Positions 8,642 through 19,157 of a stretch of DNA of 64,000 nucleotides are shown piece after piece. Position 1 is the stretch's first letter. Every line of letters begins with the position of its first letter. The notes beneath the pieces were generated by a model. It did no database searches. It was given only the letters and a program-made list of their open reading frames with translations, and was not told where the DNA came from. Where the stretch lies: assembly GCA_947453695.1 (NCBI GenBank), contig CANGHW010000015.1, positions 1 through 64,000 on the forward strand, in the 5' to 3' direction. The stretch comes from Opitutia bacterium. Lineage in GTDB: Bacteria > Verrucomicrobiota > Verrucomicrobiia > Opitutales > Opitutaceae. Position numbers and translations under genes: made by a program.

Positions 8642-10120
8642 TTACGGCAGATCCGTCGCGCCCATCAGGTAGCGGTCGCACTCGCGGGCGGCGCCGCGGC
8701 CTTCGTTAATGGCCCAGACCACGAGGCTCTGGCCACGGCGGCAGTCTCCCGCGGCGAAGACGCTCTTGAGGCTGGTCGTGTATTTTTCGTGCTCGGCTTT
8801 GATGTTCGAGCGAGCGTCGGTTTCGAGACCGATCTCCTTGAGGAGTGCCTGTTCGGGCCCGAGGAAACCCATGGCGAGCAGCACGAGCTGCGCAGGACGG
8901 GTTTTCTCGGTGCCGGGCTGTTCCTTCGGAATGAACTGACCCTTTTCGTTTTTCTCCCACTTGATCTCGACGGTCACGAGCGACTGCACGTTGCCGTCGG
9001 CGTCGCCGATGAACTTCTTCACGGTGGTGAGATAGACGCGGGGATCGGCACCAAACTTGGCGGCGGCCTCTTCCTGGCCGTAGTCCATCTTGTAGGTCTT
9101 GGGCCACTCCGGCCAAGGGTTGTCGGCAGTGCGCTCGAGCGGGGGTTTCGGCAGGATTTCGATTTGCGTAACGCTCTTGCAGCCGTGGCGCATCGAAGTG
9201 CCGACGCAGTCAGTGCCGGTGTCGCCGCCGCCGATGACGATCACGTCCTTGTCCTTCGCGTGAATCGGACTCGTGCCGTCAGCGAGGACGGCCTTGGTGT
9301 TGGCCGTGAGGAGCTCCATCGCGAAGTGCACACCCTTGAGGCTGCGGCCTTCAATCGGGAGATCGCGGGGCTGCGTAGCGCCGGTGCAGATAACAGTGGC
9401 GTCGTATTCCTTGAGGAAAATCTGCGGCTCGACGTTGTCGCCGACGTTGGCGTTGCAGATGAATTTGATGCCGGACTCCTCCATCAACTTGATGCGGCGG
9501 AGGACGACTTCCTTCTTGTCCAACTTCATGTTGGGGATGCCATACATGAGGAGGCCACCGGGGCGGTCTGCGCGCTCGAAGACGGTCACGGTGTGGCCGG
9601 CCTTGTTGAGTTGCTCGGCGGCCGAGAGACCGGCGGGGCCGGAGCCGATGACGGCAACTTTCTTGCCGGTGCGGACCTTGGGCTGCTCGGGGAGGACCCA
9701 GCCCTCGTCCCAACCTCGGTCGGTGATCTCGCACTCGATGTTCTTGATCGTGACCGGCGGGTTGTTGATGCCGAGGACGCAGGAGCCTTCGCACGGGGCG
9801 GGGCACACGCGGCCGGTGAACTCCGGGAAGTTGTTCGTCTTATGGAGGCGCTCGAGGGCTTCCTTCCAGAGGCCGCGGTAAACGAGATCGTTCCACTCGG
9901 GGATCAGGTTATTGATCGGGCAGCCGGCGGCCATCCCGCTGATGAGTTTGCCCGTATGGCAAAACGGCACGCCGCAGTTCATGCAGCGGGCGCCTTGATT
10001 GCGGAGTTTCTTCTCCTCCATGTGCGAGTGGAATTCCTTCCAGTCCTTCGTGCGCTCGGTGGGCGAGCGATCGACGGGAAGTTCGCGGAGGTATTCGATG
10101 AAGCCAGTGGGTTTGCCCAT
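8642..10120 (-). CDS. gltD: Glutamate synthase small (beta) subunit
   Basis: 492 aa, the usual length for GltD. It oxidises NADPH and passes electrons to the large subunit for glutamate formation from glutamine and 2-oxoglutarate. The N-terminal cysteine-rich region ([14 protein letters not shown] ... GCPINN ... CPAPCEGSC) binds 4Fe-4S clusters. An FAD-binding [17 protein letters not shown] motif lies near residue 150 and an NADPH-binding [13 protein letters not shown] motif near residue 300. The C-terminal [20 protein letters not shown] is the second FAD contact. It follows gltB by 39 bp on the same strand, so the two form one operon ending at the hairpin 8583-8612. Confidence 0.97.
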   Translation of the reverse strand: MGKPTGFIEYLRELPVDRSPTERTKDWKEFHSHMEEKKLRNQGARCMNCGVPFCHTGKLISGMAAGCPINNLIPEWNDLVYRGLWKEALERLHKTNNFPEFTGRVCPAPCEGSCVLGINNPPVTIKNIECEITDRGWDEGWVLPEQPKVRTGKKVAVIGSGPAGLSAAEQLNKAGHTVTVFERADRPGGLLMYGIPNMKLDKKEVVLRRIKLMEESGIKFICNANVGDNVEPQIFLKEYDATVICTGATQPRDLPIEGRSLKGVHFAMELLTANTKAVLADGTSPIHAKDKDVIVIGGGDTGTDCVGTSMRHGCKSVTQIEILPKPPLERTADNPWPEWPKTYKMDYGQEEAAAKFGADPRVYLTTVKKFIGDADGNVQSLVTVEIKWEKNEKGQFIPKEQPGTEKTRPAQLVLLAMGFLGPEQALLKEIGLETDARSNIKAEHEKYTTSLKSVFAAGDCRRGQSLVVWAINEGRGAARECDRYLMGATDLP

Positions 10121-10159
10121 GGTAGTAAGGTGCTATGCGGGTTGCGCGGTCGTGGTGGG

Positions 10160-13100
10160 TTAGTTGCCGCCGACGCGCGAGGTGTCGCGGGCGTTTTCTT
10201 CGAAGGCGGCCATGACGGCCTCGTCGCCGGTGAGGCCCTGCGCCTCGGCTTTCTCGATACAGGCGAGCATGCGCTTGTAGTCCTTCGGGAGGACTTTCAC
10301 GAACTTCGGCACGTAGGTGTCGAAGTTGGCGAGCACCTGCTGGCCGCGCGCGCTCTTGGTGTAATCGACGTGGCGCTGGATGATCGCGCGGAGCTCGGCG
10401 ATCTCGGTGGGCTTCTCAACTTTTTCTAGACCGACCATCGAGACGTTGGCCTGCTTGGCGAAGTCGCCATTCACATCAAGCACGTAGGCGACGCCACCGG
10501 ACATGCCGGCGGCGAAGTTGCGGCCCGTGGGTCCGAGGACGACGACGCGGCCACCGGTCATATATTCGCAACCGTGGTCGCCGACACCTTCAACGACGGC
10601 GGTCACGCCGGAGTTGCGGACGCCGAAGCGCTCGCCGGCGCGGCCATTGACGTAGATTTCACCAGCCGTGGCACCATACATGGCGACGTTGCCGATGATG
10701 ATGTTGTCCTCTGCCTTGAAGCCGGCGTTGGCCGGTGGGTGGACGATGAGTTTGCCGCCGGAGAGGCCCTTGCCGAAGTAGTCGTTGGCGTCGCCCTCGA
10801 TGGAGAGCGTCATGCCGCGCGTGACGAACGCGCCGAAGCTCTGGCCGGCGGAGCCCTTGAATTTGAAGCGGATGGTGTCCTCGGGGAGGCCCTTGGCGCC
10901 GTGCTTCTTGGTGACTTCGTAGCTGGTGATCGTGCCGGTGACGCGGTTGACGTTCTTGATCGGCAGCTCGGCGATGACCTTCTCGCCATTCTCGATCGCG
11001 GGTTGCGCGAGGCCGAGGAGGGTCGTGAGGTCGAGGGACTTGTCGAGGCCGTGGTCCTGCTTGATAGAGCAGAACCGGCCGACTTCGGGTCCGACGTCCG
11101 GCGAGTAAAGGATCTTGGAGAAGTCGAGGCCCTTGGCTTTCCAGTGGGTGACGGCGCGCTGGGGCTCGAGGCGATCGGTGCGGCCGACCATCTCTTCGAT
11201 GGTGCGGAAGCCGAGTTGCGCCATGAGCTCGCGGACTTCAGTCGCGATATACGTCATGAAATTCACGACGTGCTCGGGCTTACCGGCGTATTTCGCGCGG
11301 AGACGCGGGTCCTGCGTCGCAACGCCCGCGGGGCAGGTGTTGAGATGGCAGACGCGCATCATGATGCAGCCGGTGGCAACGAGTGGAGCGGTCGCGAAAC
11401 CGAACTCCTCGGCGCCGAGCAGCGCGGCCATGATGACGTCTCGGCCCGTCTTGAGCTGGCCGTCCGTCTCGACGGCGATGCGCGAGCGGAGGTTGTTCAA
11501 GACGAGGGTCTGGTGGGTCTCTGCGAGACCTAGTTCCCACGGGAGACCGGCGTGCGTGATGGAGGTCTGCGGCGAGGCGCCGGTGCCACCGTCGTAGCCG
11601 GAGATGAGGACGACATCGGCGTGGGCCTTGGCGACGCCGGCAGCGATGGTGCCGACGCCGACTTCAGAGACGAGCTTCACACTTACGCGCGCATGGCGGT
11701 TGGCGTTCTTCAGGTCGTGGATGAGCTCCGCGAGATCTTCGATGGAGTAGATATCGTGGTGCGGCGGGGGCGAGATTAGGCCGACGCCAGCGGTGGTGCC
11801 GCGGGTCTTGGCGACCCACGGATACACCTTCGTGCCGGGCAACTGGCCGCCTTCGCCGGGCTTCGCGCCCTGGGCCATCTTTATCTGGATTTCCTTGGCG
11901 TTGGTGAGGTAGTCGCTCGTGACGCCGAAGCGGCCGGAGGCGACCTGCTTGATGGCGGAGTTCTTTGAGTCGCCGTTGGGCATGGGCACGAAGCGCGCGG
12001 GATCTTCGCCGCCTTCGCCCGTGTTGGATTTGCCGCCGATGCGGTTCATCGCGATGGCGAGCGTCTCGTGCGCTTCGCTGGAGATGGAGCCGTAGGACAT
12101 GGCGCCCGTCTTGAAGCGCTTCATGATCGCCTGGATCGACTCAACTTCCTCGATCGGCACCGGCGTGGAGCCGGCCTTGAAATCGAGGAGCGAGCGCAGG
12201 GTGCAGTGCTTGGCGCCCTGATCGTTGACGATCTTCGAGTAGTCTTTGAATGCGGTGTAGCTCGAGGTGCGCACGGCCTTTTGCAGGCGGTGGATGGATT
12301 CGGGCGTGAAGAGGTGGGCTTCGCCGTCATTGCGCCACTGGTATTGGCCGCCGGAGGGCAGCACGGCGGCGTTGGCGGTGCGGTCCGGATAGGCGGCGTG
12401 GTGGCGGGCGAGGACTTCCTGGGCGACGACATCGAGGCCGATGCCGCCGACGCGCGAGGGCGTCCAGGTGAAGTAGTGGTCGACGACGTCCTGGCGGAGG
12501 CCGAGGGCTTCGAAGACCTGCGCACCGCGGTAGGACTGGATCGCGGAGATGCCCATTTTGGACATGACCTTGACGACGCCTTTGGAGGCGGCCTTCACGA
12601 GGTTGAGGCAGGCTTTCTTGTGGTCGATGCCAGTGAGGAGACCTTCCTGGATGAGGCCATCGATCGTCTCGAAGGCCACGTAAGGATTGATCGCCGAGGC
12701 GCCGTAGCCGATGAGGAGCGAGAAGTGATGCACTTCTCGCGCGTCACCGGTCTCGATCACGAGAGAGACGCGCGTGCGGAGGCCTTCGCGGATGAGATAG
12801 TGGTGCAGGCCGGCGACGGCGAGGAGAGCCGGGATCGGCGCGAATTCCTTGGTCACACCGCGGTCGGAGAGGATGAGGACGTTGGCCTCGTCTTCCTCGA
12901 TGTGGCGGCGGGCCATCATGCAGAGTTCTTCCATCGACTTCGCGAGGCCCTTCTCACCTCGGGCGGTGCGGAAGAGGATCGGAAGCACGGCGGTCTTGAG
13001 GCCGGGAAGATCGGTGCGGCGGATTTTCGCGAAATCCTCATTGGTGAGGATCGGGTATTTCAACTCCACACGGCGGCACGCGGTCGGCTGCGGGTTGAGA

Positions 13101-14809
13101 AGATTGCCCTCGGAGCCGAGGCGGGTCTCGGAGGAGGTGATGATTTCCTCACGGATACAGTCGATCGGCGGGTTGGTGACCTGCGCGAAGAGCTGCTTGA
13201 AATAATCGTAGAGGAGACGCGGCTTGTTGGAGAGCACCGCGAGGGCGGCGTCGTTGCCCATGGAACCGGTGGCTTCCACGCCGTCCTTGGCCATCGGGAG
13301 TAGGATGATGCGCTCGTCTTCGTTGGTGTAACCGAAGGCGATCTGACGCTGGAGCAGAGTCGCGTGGTCGGGCTGCTCGACCTTGGGCGCCTCGGGGAGG
13401 TCGCTGAGGTGGACGAGGTGCTCGTTGAGCCACTGACGGTAGGGACGCGCCGTGCAGATTTCTTTTTTGATCTCTTCGTCGGAGATGATGCGACCCTGGG
13501 CGGTGTCCACGAGGAACATCTTGCCGGGCTGCACACGGCCCTTCTCGGCGATCTCTTCATTCGGGATCGGGAGCACGCCGGCCTCGGATGCGACGACAAC
13601 AAAGCCGTCCTTGGTCACGTAATAACGCGAGGGGCGCAGGCCGTTGCGGTCGAGGACGCCACCGATCTGGATGCCGTCGGTGAATGCGATGGCGGCCGGG
13701 CCGTCCCACGGTTCCATCAGACAGGAGTGATATTGGTAGAACGCGCGGCGGTCGTCGTCCATGGTCTCATGGTTGGACCACGGCTCGGGGATCATCATCA
13801 TCACGGCGTGTGCCAGCGGCCGGCCGGCGAGGACGAGGAGTTCGAGGGTGTTGTCGAACATCGACGAGTCCGAGCCGTTCGGATTGATGATCGGGAGGAT
13901 CTTCTTGATGTCGTCGCCGAAGGCCGGGCTGTCGAAGAGTGCCTGGCGGGCGTGCATCCAGTTGATGTTGCCGCGGAGCGTGTTGATTTCGCCGTTGTGC
14001 GCGATGTAGCGGTAAGGATGCGCGCGCTCCCAGCTGGGGAACGTGTTTGTCGAGAAACGCGAGTGGACGATGGCGAGAGCCGACTCCATCGCCGGGTGCG
14101 CGAGGTCGGGGAAATATTGCCCGACTTGCTCGGTGAGGAGCATGCCCTTGTAGACGAGCGTCTTCATCGAGAGGCTCGCGACATACCAGGCTTCGGCGCC
14201 GGCGATGGTGGAGGTGCGGATGTCGTTATAGGCGCGCTTGCGAATCACGTAGAGCTTCCGCTCGAACTCAAGATCGCTGGTGATGTCCGGGCCGCGGCCG
14301 ATGAAGACCTGACGCATGAACGGTTCGCAGGAGATGGCGGTGTTGCCGAGGGTCTTGTTTTCGGTCGGGACCGTGCGCCAGCCGAGGAAGACTTGGCCTT
14401 CGGATTGCACGACCTGTTCGAAGACCTCTTCGACCTTGCGGCGGACGGTGCGGTTGCGCGGGAGATAGATGAGGCCGGCGCCATACTGGCCGGGCTCGGG
14501 TAGCGTGATGCGCGCAGTCTTGGAGACCTCGGCGAAAAACTTGTGCGGCATCTGGATGAGGATGCCGGCGCCGTCACCGGTGTTGGGTTCGCTACCGGCG
14601 GCGCCGCGGTGATCGAGGTTCGTCAGGACTTGGAGTGCGTCGGAGACGATTTTGTGCGATTTCCGGCCCTTCATATCGACCACAAAGCCGACGCCGCAGG
14701 CGTCGTGCTCAAATGCGGGATCATAGAGGCCCTGCTTGCCGGGCGCACGCGTCGCGGGAGCGGCGGTATCGTCGTGGGAGGCGGGGGTGGGGATGGTATC
14801 GTTATTCAC
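10160..14809 (-). CDS. gltB: Glutamate synthase large (alpha) subunit
   Basis: 1549 aa, typical of bacterial GltB. It starts at a GTG (14809). After a ~37-residue propeptide, the mature N-terminal nucleophile Cys38 appears in [11 protein letters not shown], the class-II glutaminase site. The synthase domain follows, with FMN-binding ([19 protein letters not shown]) and a 3Fe-4S motif ([16 protein letters not shown]). The C-terminal right-handed beta-helix ([27 protein letters not shown]) is complete. The enzyme makes two glutamates from glutamine and 2-oxoglutarate. It is cotranscribed with gltD; a small glutaredoxin-like gene lies upstream on the same strand behind its own terminator. Confidence 0.97.
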   Translation of the reverse strand: MNNDTIPTPASHDDTAAPATRAPGKQGLYDPAFEHDACGVGFVVDMKGRKSHKIVSDALQVLTNLDHRGAAGSEPNTGDGAGILIQMPHKFFAEVSKTARITLPEPGQYGAGLIYLPRNRTVRRKVEEVFEQVVQSEGQVFLGWRTVPTENKTLGNTAISCEPFMRQVFIGRGPDITSDLEFERKLYVIRKRAYNDIRTSTIAGAEAWYVASLSMKTLVYKGMLLTEQVGQYFPDLAHPAMESALAIVHSRFSTNTFPSWERAHPYRYIAHNGEINTLRGNINWMHARQALFDSPAFGDDIKKILPIINPNGSDSSMFDNTLELLVLAGRPLAHAVMMMIPEPWSNHETMDDDRRAFYQYHSCLMEPWDGPAAIAFTDGIQIGGVLDRNGLRPSRYYVTKDGFVVVASEAGVLPIPNEEIAEKGRVQPGKMFLVDTAQGRIISDEEIKKEICTARPYRQWLNEHLVHLSDLPEAPKVEQPDHATLLQRQIAFGYTNEDERIILLPMAKDGVEATGSMGNDAALAVLSNKPRLLYDYFKQLFAQVTNPPIDCIREEIITSSETRLGSEGNLLNPQPTACRRVELKYPILTNEDFAKIRRTDLPGLKTAVLPILFRTARGEKGLAKSMEELCMMARRHIEEDEANVLILSDRGVTKEFAPIPALLAVAGLHHYLIREGLRTRVSLVIETGDAREVHHFSLLIGYGASAINPYVAFETIDGLIQEGLLTGIDHKKACLNLVKAASKGVVKVMSKMGISAIQSYRGAQVFEALGLRQDVVDHYFTWTPSRVGGIGLDVVAQEVLARHHAAYPDRTANAAVLPSGGQYQWRNDGEAHLFTPESIHRLQKAVRTSSYTAFKDYSKIVNDQGAKHCTLRSLLDFKAGSTPVPIEEVESIQAIMKRFKTGAMSYGSISSEAHETLAIAMNRIGGKSNTGEGGEDPARFVPMPNGDSKNSAIKQVASGRFGVTSDYLTNAKEIQIKMAQGAKPGEGGQLPGTKVYPWVAKTRGTTAGVGLISPPPHHDIYSIEDLAELIHDLKNANRHARVSVKLVSEVGVGTIAAGVAKAHADVVLISGYDGGTGASPQTSITHAGLPWELGLAETHQTLVLNNLRSRIAVETDGQLKTGRDVIMAALLGAEEFGFATAPLVATGCIMMRVCHLNTCPAGVATQDPRLRAKYAGKPEHVVNFMTYIATEVRELMAQLGFRTIEEMVGRTDRLEPQRAVTHWKAKGLDFSKILYSPDVGPEVGRFCSIKQDHGLDKSLDLTTLLGLAQPAIENGEKVIAELPIKNVNRVTGTITSYEVTKKHGAKGLPEDTIRFKFKGSAGQSFGAFVTRGMTLSIEGDANDYFGKGLSGGKLIVHPPANAGFKAEDNIIIGNVAMYGATAGEIYVNGRAGERFGVRNSGVTAVVEGVGDHGCEYMTGGRVVVLGPTGRNFAAGMSGGVAYVLDVNGDFAKQANVSMVGLEKVEKPTEIAELRAIIQRHVDYTKSARGQQVLANFDTYVPKFVKVLPKDYKRMLACIEKAEAQGLTGDEAVMAAFEENARDTSRVGGN

Positions 14810-14876
14810 GGGCTTGGAAAAAGTGTGCGGGGGCGGTGGTGGTGACGTGGTAGCGGCCCTTGTGCCGAATGCGCAT

Positions 14877-14911
14877 AAAAAAAGGCCGTCTCGTCCTGTG
14901 CGAGAGCGGCC
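14877..14911 (-). terminator. Rho-independent terminator of the glutaredoxin-like gene
   Basis: On the minus strand GGCCG-CTCTCG ... CGAGACGGCC forms a stem with one bulge and is followed by seven T residues. It lies ~35 bp beyond the stop of the glutaredoxin-like gene and ~70 bp before the gltB start, separating the two transcripts. Confidence 0.75.
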
Positions 14912-14946
14912 CGGTATGCGTTATGTGCGGTGGCTCTCAGCGTCAG

Positions 14947-15282
14947 TTAAAAGAAGCGGATCGTTTTAGTGGCCATTTTGGCGTGCTCCTCATCCGAGCA
15001 GCCCGCGTTGGTGGGGGCGGCGGCGGGAGCGTCGGTCGGTTTCACAAGGGCGTTGCTGAGCAGGTAATTCTCGACTTCCTCGCCCGAGATGTCGGCGAGC
15101 ATGACGCCGTCGATTTCGACACAGGGGGAAAGGGGCTGGCCCGACTTCTGGACCATCTCCGCGTAGTTGGCGCGGTTGTTGATGATATCGATGTCCTCGA
15201 AGGCGAGGTTGTGCTTGCGCATGATCGCACGGACACCGTTGGACCACCCACAGGAGGGTTTGAGATAGGCTTTGATCTTCAT
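14947..15282 (-). CDS. Glutaredoxin-like protein with CGWS active site and extra C-terminal Cys
   Basis: 111 aa from the ATG at 15282 (MKIKAYLKPSCGWSNG); the longer ORF start lies in a repeat-containing region. The N-terminal beta strand, the CGWS motif at residues 11-14 and the LSPCVEIDG segment (cis-Pro position) match a thioredoxin-fold glutaredoxin. CxxS sites are monothiol-type. The C-terminal tail PTNAGCSDEEHAKMATKTIRFF adds another Cys beyond the usual domain. Possible roles are glutathione-linked reduction or iron-sulfur handling. The next genes on this strand encode the Fe-S enzyme GltBD, but the terminator between them argues against a shared transcript. Confidence 0.75.
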   Translation of the reverse strand: MKIKAYLKPSCGWSNGVRAIMRKHNLAFEDIDIINNRANYAEMVQKSGQPLSPCVEIDGVMLADISGEEVENYLLSNALVKPTDAPAAAPTNAGCSDEEHAKMATKTIRFF

Positions 15283-15399
15283 GCGGTGAACGTGTGCGTG
15301 GACAGAAGCGGGGCAAGGTAAAGGGCGCGTTTTCCGGCAATCAAGCACGCGTTTTGGAAATTTTCGGGGAAGCTTGTCATAGCAAACCGCGCTGTGAAA

Positions 15400-15524
15400 C
15401 GCGGAGCGCTCAACGTTTAACTCTGAACGTCCAACGCTCAAGTGGCGCGGCGCACGAGGTGTGGAGTCCTCTCGTTGAACCAAAATTAAACTTTAACAGT
15501 TGAGCGGTGAACGTTCGCTCCGCG
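15400..15524. repeat. Interspersed inverted repeat in a 263-bp intergenic region
   Basis: The left arm ACGCGGAGCGCTCAACGTTTAA (15400-15420) pairs with the right arm TTAACAGTTGAGCG plus TTCGCTCCGCG (15493-15524). Between them runs a lower-GC stretch with short direct motifs of the form TCAACG/GAACGTCCAACGCTCAA. It lies between the glutaredoxin-like gene and the end of the TPR reading frame. I see no gene in it. Confidence 0.5.
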
Positions 15525-15545
15525 ATCACAGCGGTGCGGAGCCGT

Positions 15546-16616
15546 CTACCCTTTCGGCGCGAAGATGGCCTTGAAGTCGGGATCGTTCGCCAGCGACTCG
15601 AAGTCCGGGTTAAGCAGCAAATCGGTGTGCAACTTGAAGCCGGCCACTTCGGCGGCGAACTGCGCCTTCGCCTCGCGGAGGAGACGCAGGACATCGTCGC
15701 GTTGGCCGAGCAGCGCCGAGATTTGTGCCCGAAGAACAAAGTGTTGGCCGAAGCGGTATTTCGGATCGACCGCGCGCAGCCACGCCAGCGCCGCGCGGGC
15801 CGCTTCGGTGTCGTCGAGCCGCGCCGCGCAGGAACCGATGAAGCCGCGATAGATAAGGTTGTCGGGTTTTTCCCGCATCAGCACCTCGCACTCCGCGCGC
15901 GCCTCTGCATAACGGCCGGCCAGATAGCGCACCCGGGCCCGGTCGTAGCGCTGCGCCTCGCTCGCCGCTTCCTGCGGCGGACGCGAGGTGAACCACGCCT
16001 CGGCCTGTTGCGCCAAGGCGGCAAACTCGGGCGTGCCGGCGCGACCGAGCCGGCGCACTTGCGCTAGCGCCACGACAAAGTGATACCCGGGATAGTGCTC
16101 CCGGCCCTCCGAACGCAGCCCGCTGGCTTCGTCGAGCAGCCGGCCGGCCGCGGCATAGTCGCCGTGGCGAAGGTGCGCCCAGACGCAGAATTGGAGCGCC
16201 TGTTGCTGATTAGGCCACAGTTCGCGGTAGCGCAGAGCGGCGGCGAGCATGGCGGCATCGTCGCCGAGCAAAAAATGAGCGATGGTCCGCCACGTCCAAA
16301 CGACAGGGTCTTTCTCGCGCGTAGTGCCCGGTGCAACTGCGGCCAACTCCGCGAGGATGGCCTGCGGCTGAAAGGTCACCGCCAACCCCAAGAGCGCTTG
16401 ATTGCTCCACGCGTCTTCGTTCGGCGCCCACGCGTGCAAACGCTGGGCGGCGGCGAGCATGGCGCGCACGTCGCTCTGAGTCACCGCTCGCACCCAAGCC
16501 ACGCGTTCGTGATCATAGGGAGTCAGGCGCCCGGACAGGAGCGCATCGATTTCCTGCAGCATCGTCTCCGCTCCGGCGTAGTCCAGTCGGGGGGGGGCCT
16601 GCCTTTCTCGTGGCAA
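15546..16616 (-). pseudogene. C-terminal TPR part of a frameshifted TIR-TPR protein
   Basis: A 356-codon frame whose first ATG (16616) lies inside the preceding TIR frame. The protein is helical throughout, with TPR-like pairs (ALLGLAVTFQPQAILAELAAVAPG, AHLRHGDYAAAGRLLDEASGL, RYLAGRYAEARAECEVLMREKPDNLIYRGFIGSCAARLDD, PKYRFGQHFVLRAQISALLGQRDD). It reads naturally as the continuation of the upstream frame, which ends in the repeat entry helix RRSYELDPKGAAAALVMIATRKAG. The two frames meet at a run of nine G on the plus strand; eight or eleven would join them. Independent translation from 16616 is possible but less likely. Confidence 0.7.
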
Positions 16617-17892
16617 TCATGACGAGCGCGGCGGCGGCGCCTTTGGGATCGAGTTCGTAGCTGCGGCGGTGTTGGGCGTCTCTTTGCTCCTGGCTCAACC
16701 CGGTATCATAGAATTTCACCATACGCTGCGAATCCCAGCGCCGGGGCACGGCGAAGTTGTTCATCGCCGCGACATCCCGCCCGCCCTGCCGATCCGCGCC
16801 CAATTCCGCGGCGATGCCGAGGAGCCGCTCGGCCATGTCTTCCACGGCGGCGGACGCGTCGGCCACCGGTCCCTCGATGGGCGCGAGATCGGCCCAAGTC
16901 TTGCCGCGCACGAGGTCGAACACTCGGCCGCGCAGGACCAACTTGTCGCCCTGCCGATGGTAGGTGCCCGCGATCAAGGCATCGGCATCATTGTTCCGCG
17001 CGAAGCGGCTGAGGTCTGCGGCGGTGAGCTCAACGGAAATTTTTTCGGTCGCGGGCAACATGACTGCCTCGCGGACCCACTCCAGCTCGGGCAAATGACG
17101 TCGGATGTGGTCCGCGATCAACTCTCCGGTGAGATCGAGCGCGGGCTCGCCGCTGAGATTCTCGAACCGCGCGACCAGCACGCGGCTCTCTTTTTTCACT
17201 GGCTCGGCCTGTGCGAGCACCGGGCGGATTGCCGCCGGTCGGATTACCCCCGAGCCGCGGGCGACGTAGGTGCGATAACCGAAATAGCCGCTGGCACCGA
17301 GGACGGCGACCAGCACAGCGATCCATGCCGCCGCAGGGACGTGTCGGCCCACCTTGGCTTGAGTGGGAGGCGCGGCGCCCTTGCCGCGTTCTGCGGGACG
17401 GGGGCGTCCCGGCTGCAGCTCCGCGTGCGCCACCGCTCCCACCCGATGCGACCACAACTTGAGAAACCGGTCGCATAACTCGGGGGTGACTTCGCCGCTG
17501 GGCAGACGCGTCCACTGCACTTTGCGAAAACGATCCGGCACGAGCGCATCGGGCTCGCGGGTTCCGTCGATAATGATCGGCAAAATGAACGCGACGCCCG
17601 AGGCGATGCTCATCGCGCGCTCGGCGGCGAGTTCCCACTCGAGGCGGAAGTAACCCTCGTGCCGCGCCTGCGTGTTAGCCGAGATGAGCGGAATGAAGAG
17701 CACGCACTCTTTGATCTGGCGGCGGATTTTCGCGTCCCACTCGTCGCCGTGCTCCAACCCGCCGTCGACGTCGAACCACACTTCGATCCCGCTCGCTCGC
17801 AGCGTATCGCAAATGCGCCGCGCGGCTTCCGCGTCTTGCGATGCGTAGCTGAGAAACACGGCGCGGGCGGAGAGGGACGACTCGGCGGACAT
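16513..17892 (-). CDS. TIR domain membrane protein, truncated by frameshift
   Basis: 459 codons from the ATG at 17892. Residues ~10-145 are a TIR domain: AVFLSYASQDAEAARRICDTL, GIEVWFDVDGG, an ECVLFIPLISANT strand, then YFRLEWELAAER with Glu85/Glu87 in the place of the NADase catalytic Glu. A transmembrane helix lies at ~186-210 (AAAWIAVLVAVLGASGYFGY). Next comes a TolB/FlgO-like N-terminal domain (RVLVARFENLSGEPALDLTGELIADHIRR ... DADALIAGTYHRQGDKLVLRGRVFD). After the G9 tract the frame runs ~28 codons of unrelated sequence to a stop. The intact product would be ~780 aa with a TPR C-terminus. TIR-TM-TPR proteins are usual in verrucomicrobia. A signalling or NAD-cleaving role is inference. 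Confidence 0.78.
   Translation of the reverse strand: MSAESSLSARAVFLSYASQDAEAARRICDTLRASGIEVWFDVDGGLEHGDEWDAKIRRQIKECVLFIPLISANTQARHEGYFRLEWELAAERAMSIASGVAFILPIIIDGTREPDALVPDRFRKVQWTRLPSGEVTPELCDRFLKLWSHRVGAVAHAELQPGRPRPAERGKGAAPPTQAKVGRHVPAAAWIAVLVAVLGASGYFGYRTYVARGSGVIRPAAIRPVLAQAEPVKKESRVLVARFENLSGEPALDLTGELIADHIRRHLPELEWVREAVMLPATEKISVELTAADLSRFARNNDADALIAGTYHRQGDKLVLRGRVFDLVRGKTWADLAPIEGPVADASAAVEDMAERLLGIAAELGADRQGGRDVAAMNNFAVPRRWDSQRMVKFYDTGLSQEQRDAQHRRSYELDPKGAAAALVMIATRKAGPPPTGLRRSGDDAAGNRCAPVRAPDSL
16589..16597. repeat. G9 homopolymer at the TIR/TPR frameshift
   Basis: Nine consecutive G (C on the coding strand) lie exactly where the coding frame changes. With eight or eleven residues the TIR frame would read through into the TPR frame. 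This is either a sequencing error, a fixed mutation or a slippage-prone contingency site. Confidence 0.8.
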
Positions 17893-17969
17893 GCGTGGGA
17901 CGCGGGGAGACTCGGAGGCGGCGGCGGATGCGGCAAGGCGGATGTAGATGTGGGCCGGCTATCTCACGG

Positions 17970-18025
17970 AGGGGCGCGGTTGGTCCGCGCCTGTCGGATC
18001 AGGGCGCGCATGAGGCGCGCCCCTA
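17970..18025. repeat. REP-like palindromic element
   Basis: Contains AGGGGCGCGGTTGGTCCGCGCC followed by GGGCGCGC-ATGA-GGCGCGCCC. The outer ends also pair (AGGGGCGCG with CGCGCCCCT). It is similar in form to 62080-62101 and 46733-46757. It lies in the divergent region between the TIR gene and the epimerase gene. Confidence 0.6.
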
Positions 18026-18075
18026 GTTGAATTTGGAGCTTCCCGCCGTTTGCAGCGGGCCCTATCACGCCCCGA

Positions 18076-19050
18076 ATGAAAGTCCTCGTGACCGGCGCCG
18101 CCGGGTTCATCGGTTACCACGTCGCGCGCCGTCTGGCGGAGAGCAAACGCTGCGAGGTGCTGGGCGTGGACGTGATCGGCGACTACTACGACCCCGCGCT
18201 TAAAGGTGCGCGGCTCGAACAGCTCGCGCAGCTGGAGAAGTTTCGATTCGTGCAGGGAGATTTTGCCGAAGCGGAAAAATTTTCGGCGCTCGTCGCACAG
18301 TTTAAGCCGCACTACGTCGTCCACCTCGGCGCGCAGCCCGGCGTGCGCTACAGCATGGAAAACCCCGGCGCCTACCAGCACAGCAACCTCGATGGATTCA
18401 CCAGCGTGCTCGAAGCCTGCCGGCGCACGCCGCCGAAGCACCTCGTGTTTGCCTCGAGCAGCAGCGTTTACGGATCGGGGGCGAAGGCGCCTTATCGCGA
18501 GGACGATAACACGGATCAGCCTGTGTCGTTCTACGGTGCGACGAAGAAGGCCAATGAGGTCATGGCGCACAGCTACGCGCACGTGCACGGCCTCAATGTC
18601 ACTGGGCTGCGCTTCTTCACGGTTTATGGCCCCTGGGGCCGGCCAGACATGGCGCCGACGATTTTTGCGCGCGCAATCTGCGAGGGAAAACCACTGAAGC
18701 TCTTCAACCACGGGAAAAACCTCCGCGATTTCACGTTCGTCGACGACATCGTGGACGGTGTCGTGAAAGTTCTCCTCTACCCGCCCGCCGAGCGCCCCAC
18801 CCCGTCGATGCGGATTTTCAATCTCGGCCACCATCGCCCCGTCGAGACGCTGCTTTTCGTGCGCATGCTTGAAGAACTCCTGCGCAAAAAAGCCGAGATC
18901 GAGCTCCTACCGCCGCAGCCAGGCGATATGTTCGAGACCTGTGCCGACCTCACGCGTGTGCAGGCTGCCATCGGCTTTGCGCCCAAGGTTCCGCTCGAAG
19001 AGGGATTGAAACGTTTCGTCGAGTGGTTCCGCGGTTACTATAATCTGTAG
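18076..19050 (+). CDS. UDP-glucuronate 4-epimerase-like SDR
   Basis: 324 aa, extended short-chain dehydrogenase. The N-terminal NAD motif is VTGAAGFIGYHVARRL. The catalytic triad is Ser in FASSSSVYG and Tyr/Lys in SFYGATKKANE. The segments HLGAQPGVRYSMENPGAYQ and LRFFTVYGPWGRPDMA are characteristic of UDP-glucuronate 4-epimerases, which make UDP-galacturonate for polysaccharides. The C-terminus (GFAPKVPLEEGLKRFVEWFRGYY) is complete. It stands alone on its strand, divergent from the TIR gene. Related UDP-glucose epimerases cannot be fully excluded. Confidence 0.87.
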   Translation: MKVLVTGAAGFIGYHVARRLAESKRCEVLGVDVIGDYYDPALKGARLEQLAQLEKFRFVQGDFAEAEKFSALVAQFKPHYVVHLGAQPGVRYSMENPGAYQHSNLDGFTSVLEACRRTPPKHLVFASSSSVYGSGAKAPYREDDNTDQPVSFYGATKKANEVMAHSYAHVHGLNVTGLRFFTVYGPWGRPDMAPTIFARAICEGKPLKLFNHGKNLRDFTFVDDIVDGVVKVLLYPPAERPTPSMRIFNLGHHRPVETLLFVRMLEELLRKKAEIELLPPQPGDMFETCADLTRVQAAIGFAPKVPLEEGLKRFVEWFRGYYNL

Positions 19051-19157
19051 GCTAAACGGTCTCTGCACGCTGCGCACTCGCGGTCAGCAGCGTAACCGCT
19101 GAGGCTATGGGTTGAATTCGTCCGCCGGTGCCCTCCACTCTCCAGCGCGCTTCGCCG

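Noticed and set aside
8630-10429. 599-aa plus-strand ORF antisense to gltD
   Set aside because: A GC-rich shadow frame without recognisable domains, overlapping well-supported gltD and part of gltB.
12068-14503. Large plus-strand ORFs (411 and 379 aa) over gltB
   Set aside because: Shadow frames of gltB, rich in Asp/Glu/Gly/Val as expected for antisense of GC-rich genes.
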